Of a DNA stretch of 64,000 bases, positions 61,089-64,000 are shown in pieces. Within the stretch, counting starts at the first letter, position 1. Each line of letters starts with the position of its first letter. The notes below the pieces were generated by a model. The model saw nothing but the letters and a program-made list of their open reading frames with translations. It was not told the origin of the DNA and did not search any database. The stretch is from CAYRPN01 sp964426135 (GTDB taxonomy: Bacteria > Planctomycetota > Phycisphaerae > Phycisphaerales > Phycisphaeraceae). The stretch is from assembly GCA_964426135.1 (NCBI GenBank), contig CAYRPN010000005.1, forward strand, positions 1-64,000, in the 5' to 3' direction. The translations under genes were made by a program, and so were the position numbers.

Positions 61089-62549
61089 TCACGCATACAC
61101 CGGCAGCACCTTGCCGTCCGTGGCCTTCAGCGGCCGGTCGTCGCGATCGCGCAGGGTGAAATGCGGGTCGATGCCCAGGCTGTGAAAAATCGTGGCATGC
61201 AGGTCGGCGGGACTTACGGCGTCGGCGGCGGGATACGCGCCGATCTTGTCGCTGCGGCCGTAGAGCATCCCCGGCGCGATGCCCGCGCCCGCCAATGCCA
61301 CCGTGTAGCAGTTGGGGTAGTGATCGCGCCCGCCGCCGCCGTTGACCTTGGGTGTGCGGCCGAACTCGGTGAGCAGCACGACCAGCGTTTCATCGAGCGT
61401 GCCGCGCTGCGCCAGGTCATCGAGCAGTGCCGACATCGCGCGATCCAGCGGCGGTAGCAGATCACGCTTCAAGCGGTTGAAGCCGTCGCCGTGCGTGTCC
61501 CAATGCGCGCCGACCGAGCCGTTCAGATCGCCGGCGGCGCAGTAGACCGTGACCAGCGGGACGCCCGCCTCGGTGAGCTTGCGGGCCATGAGCGTGCTCT
61601 GTCCGCAGATGTGCTTGCCGTAGGCGGCGTGTACGGCTGCGGGTTCGTCATCGACGCTGAACGCGTCGCGCACCTTCGGATCCAGCAGCATGTCCAGCGC
61701 CTGCGTGCGGTACTGGCGCACCTGCGCGGTCTCCGCGCCGGCCAGTTCATTCATGGGCAGGCCGCGCAATTCGAGGGAATCGAGCAGGCCGCGGCGGGAG
61801 ACGACGCGCGAGCGATCCACGCCTTCGATGAAGCTCAGATCAACCGCGCCGGAACTGGGCGACACCCCGGCGTACTCGCTCCCCGTGCGCGGCCGAACGA
61901 CGACGGGATCGAACCCCAATCCGAGAAACCCGCCGTCCTGCCCATTGGCGACGCCGCCGTCGGCCATGGTGTACGGCAGGCAAACCGCGCCGGGCAGGCT
62001 GCGCCGGGCGCCGCCGCCGTCCGAATGTTTCGCCGCCGCAACCATCGAACCAAGGCAGGGCCAGTCGCTGCGGCTGGCGGGCCAGTTGGCGTCGAGCTTG
62101 GGCGGCTCGTGACCCGTGAGGTTCCAGTACGCGGCGGATCGATGTGACGGCGCGTTGTGACACGCGCTGCGGATGATCGTCATGCGATGCGTCTGCTTCG
62201 CCAGGTGCGGCAGGTGCTCGCAGACGCGGTAGCCGGCGATGCTCGTGGGAATGGATGCAAAGACGGAGCGCACATCGCTGCCGGCGTGCGGCTTCAGATC
62301 GAAGGTGTCGATGTGGCTCATGCCGCCCCAGGCGAAGAGCACGATGCACGACTTCGCCTTGCCGAAACCATGCAGGCTGCTGCCGCGAGCGTGTGCGGGT
62401 TCGTTCGGCTGAGCCGCGGCGCGAGCCTCACCTCTCATCCGCAAAATGGCCGGCAACGACAACCCCAGCGCCCCCAACCTCAGCCAGTCCCGGCGCGACA
62501 GCGCCGAACTCGGCCTTGAGCCTGTATGCGTATCCGTCGCAGGTGCCAA
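61089..62549 (-). CDS. DUF1501 protein (Tat-exported)
   Basis: The 486-residue protein has a Tat leader (SRRDWLRLGALGLSLPAIL), CIVLFAWGGMSHIDTFDLKP, GYRVCEHLPHLAKQTHRM, SACHNAPSHRSAAYWNLTGH, and LLTEFGRTPKVNGGGGRDHY. It is the third of its family in the window and differs from the other two by the shorter central part. No DUF1549 gene is next to it here. Probably an exported protein with an alkaline-phosphatase-like fold; reaction unknown. Confidence 0.9.
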   Translation of the reverse strand: MAPATDTHTGSRPSSALSRRDWLRLGALGLSLPAILRMRGEARAAAQPNEPAHARGSSLHGFGKAKSCIVLFAWGGMSHIDTFDLKPHAGSDVRSVFASIPTSIAGYRVCEHLPHLAKQTHRMTIIRSACHNAPSHRSAAYWNLTGHEPPKLDANWPASRSDWPCLGSMVAAAKHSDGGGARRSLPGAVCLPYTMADGGVANGQDGGFLGLGFDPVVVRPRTGSEYAGVSPSSGAVDLSFIEGVDRSRVVSRRGLLDSLELRGLPMNELAGAETAQVRQYRTQALDMLLDPKVRDAFSVDDEPAAVHAAYGKHICGQSTLMARKLTEAGVPLVTVYCAAGDLNGSVGAHWDTHGDGFNRLKRDLLPPLDRAMSALLDDLAQRGTLDETLVVLLTEFGRTPKVNGGGGRDHYPNCYTVALAGAGIAPGMLYGRSDKIGAYPAADAVSPADLHATIFHSLGIDPHFTLRDRDDRPLKATDGKVLPVYA

Positions 62550-62650
62550 GCGGTAGGCTCCGGTGGTGAAACGGTCTGCGGGGTTGGAACGGTCGTCCGT
62601 ACCTTATTGAGAGGAAGTCAGGCGCAGTAACGCGCCGACCGCAGGCGCAA

Positions 62651-62677
62651 GAAAAAACCCCGCCATGCGGCGGGGTT
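62651..62677 (-). terminator. Rho-independent terminator of the EF-G gene
   Basis: On the minus strand AACCCCGCC pairs with GGCGGGGTT around a GCAT loop, and the stem runs into a T tract (TTTTTTC). It lies about 75 bases after the EF-G stop and points the right way. Confidence 0.85.
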
Positions 62678-62680
62678 GTT

Positions 62681-62751
62681 CAATCTCAAGTTCCCAATTT
62701 GAAATCTCAGATTTTCAAATCTCAGCATTTCAAATCTCAGCATTTCAAATC
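62681..62751. repeat. AT-rich AAATCTCAGCA tandem repeat
   Basis: The 15-base unit TTTCAAATCTCAGCA occurs at 62713 and 62728, with a partial third and earlier degraded units. It resembles 19517-19625. It is transcribed between the EF-G stop and its terminator. Confidence 0.7.
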
Positions 62752-62753
62752 CA

Positions 62754-64000
62754 TCACGCACCCTTCGCCGTGCCTTCGAGCACCGCGCGAGTGATGCTTT
62801 CAGGAACGGGGCGATAGTCCAGCGGCTCCATCGAGTAGCTCGCCCGGCCCTGGCTCATGCCGCGGACGCTGGTGGCGTAGCCGAACATTTCCGACAACGG
62901 GCACTCGGCGGTCAGCACGCGGGTGTTCGAGCGCTGCTCGCTTTCGAGAATCATGCCGCGGCGGCGGCTGATGTCGCCGGTCACGTTGCCCAGGAACTCA
63001 TCGGGCGTCGTGACCATCACCTTCATGATCGGCTCCAGCAGGATCAGGCCCGCCTTCTTGCAGGCCTCCTTCATCGCGAGGATGCCGGCCAGCTCGAACG
63101 CGATCTGCGACGAGTCGACGTCGTGGTACGAACCGTCGATCAACGTCACCTTGATGTTGATCATCGGGTAGCCCGCGAGGATGCCGGTCTTCACCGCCGT
63201 GCGGCAGCCGTATTCCACGGACGGGATGTATTCCTTGGGAATGCGGCCCTGCACGACCTTGTTCTCAAAGCACATGCCGTCTTCGAAGTCCAGTTCCTGC
63301 GCCGCGGCTTCTTCCTGGGTGCAGGGCTCGACGGTGATGTAGCAGTCGCCGAACTGGCCGCGGCCGCCGGACTGCTTCTTGTGCAGACCGCGCGCCTCGG
63401 CCTTGCCGCGGATGGCTTCCTTGTAAGCCACGCGAGGCTTGCCGACGTTCACGCCGATCTTCATGTCGCGCTTCAGCTTCGTCGTGATGATGTCCAGGTG
63501 CAGTTCACCCATGCCCGCGATGATGGTCTGGCCCGTTTCCTCGTCGAAGTGCGAGCGGAAGGACGGGTCTTCGCGGCGGATCGTCACCAGCGCGTTGCCG
63601 AGCTTGTCCTTGTCGGCCGAGCTTGCGGGCTCGATCGACATGGAGATCACCGGCTCGGGGAAGCTCATGCGCTCCAGCACGATCGGATCGTCCGGATCGC
63701 ACAGCGTTTCGCCGGTGATCGAGTTCTTCAGGCCCACCAGCGCGACGATATCGCCCGCCTCCGCCTTTTCGCGCGGAATGCGGTCGCGTGCGTGCATTTC
63801 GAAAATGCGGCTGACGTTCTCGCGGCGGTCGTTGCTGCTGTTGAGCACGCGGCTGCCGCGATCCAGCGTGCCCGAGTACACGCGGCAGTACGTCAGATCG
63901 CCGTGGGTGTCGCTGACGACCTTGAAAACCAGGGCGGAGAACGGCGCACTGACGCTGTGCGGGCGGGTGAGTTTCTGATTCTTGTCGCGCTGGGCGGTGC
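62754..64000 (-). CDS. fusA: Elongation factor G, C-terminal part (cut by window end)
   Basis: About 415 residues of EF-G are present from domain II on; the GTPase domain is beyond the window. The codons up to 64000 stay open and read APFSALVFKVVSDTHGDLTY before YCRVYSGTLDRG. Further marks are AGDIVALVGLKNSITGETLC, GMGELHLDIITTKLKRD, KKQSGGRGQFGDCYI and the domain V MKVMVTTPDEFLGNVTGDIS. EF-G drives ribosome translocation with GTP. No tuf or rps genes can be seen downstream; instead an AT-rich repeat and a terminator follow. Confidence 0.95.
   Translation of the reverse strand, partial: TAQRDKNQKLTRPHSVSAPFSALVFKVVSDTHGDLTYCRVYSGTLDRGSRVLNSSNDRRENVSRIFEMHARDRIPREKAEAGDIVALVGLKNSITGETLCDPDDPIVLERMSFPEPVISMSIEPASSADKDKLGNALVTIRREDPSFRSHFDEETGQTIIAGMGELHLDIITTKLKRDMKIGVNVGKPRVAYKEAIRGKAEARGLHKKQSGGRGQFGDCYITVEPCTQEEAAAQELDFEDGMCFENKVVQGRIPKEYIPSVEYGCRTAVKTGILAGYPMINIKVTLIDGSYHDVDSSQIAFELAGILAMKEACKKAGLILLEPIMKVMVTTPDEFLGNVTGDISRRRGMILESEQRSNTRVLTAECPLSEMFGYATSVRGMSQGRASYSMEPLDYRPVPESITRAVLEGTAKGA

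Overview
The window is GC-rich chromosomal DNA from a planctomycete, most likely of the Phycisphaerae type. The signs are three Tat-exported DUF1501 proteins, a DUF1549/DUF1553 protein with a CxxCH motif beside one of them, two solitary prepilin-like proteins (one with the H-X9-DG tail), many secreted lipoproteins, and complex I genes that are scattered rather than in one operon. No phage, CRISPR array, rRNA or biosynthetic cluster is visible. The only RNA gene found is tRNA-Leu(TAA).

Layout. 0.1-2.7 kb: a redoxin lipoprotein overlapping a heme/copper/TPR lipoprotein. 3.5-6 kb: hslV with a Gly-rich insertion, a prepilin-like protein and MTA phosphorylase. 6-10.1 kb (minus): an ActP-type symporter with its DUF485 partner, a small hypothetical and a second prepilin-like protein. 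10.4-16.8 kb: a coiled-coil exported protein, a hydrolase, a PQQ-type propeller, a DUF1501 protein and a PP2C phosphatase. 17-20.4 kb: an NapH-like ferredoxin, LOG, an FMN-type oxidase and a SpoU methylase. 20.8-24.5 kb: an SPFH-GYF protein, a zinc-ribbon membrane protein and an LptF/G permease. 24.8-31 kb: an oxidoreductase, a lipoprotein, a cyclase, tRNA-Leu, a PotD-like binding protein and a HIT protein. 31-35.8 kb: the DUF1549/1553 + DUF1501 pair. 35.9-37.8 kb: a STAS / anti-sigma kinase operon behind a good sigma70-type promoter. 38-39.2 kb: sucC. 40-45.3 kb: nuoD, nuoE and nuoF with two unrelated genes between E and F. 45.4-51 kb: a GNAT-like pair, a lipoprotein, a sterol-desaturase-type hydroxylase, a hexapeptide acyltransferase and a GT4 glycosyltransferase. 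51.4-62.5 kb: nuoB, a HEAT-like protein, recN, a large MscS channel, a polytopic membrane protein and a third DUF1501 protein. 62.7 kb to the end: the 3' part of an EF-G gene with its terminator.

Functional themes are respiration (scattered nuo, sucC, ferredoxin), envelope work (LptF/G, MscS, acyl- and glycosyltransferases, hydroxylase), partner-switching regulation (STAS, HATPase and PP2C genes) and the planctomycete exported protein set.

The least ordinary layer is the intergenic DNA. Nearly every gap over 100 bp carries an inverted repeat, and these fall into about a dozen families with several copies in the window. One is a diverged ~230-bp repeat with two copies; one copy carries a ~191-bp insertion with long terminal inverted repeats and the other shows the empty site. 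Repeats also enter genes: a perfect 36-bp palindrome lies in frame in a DUF1501 gene, repeat DNA supplies the stop codons of three genes, and the recN linker resembles an intergenic repeat. I found no convincing new multi-gene defence or metabolic system. The best leads are this repeat layer, the HslV insertion and the genes interleaved with nuo.
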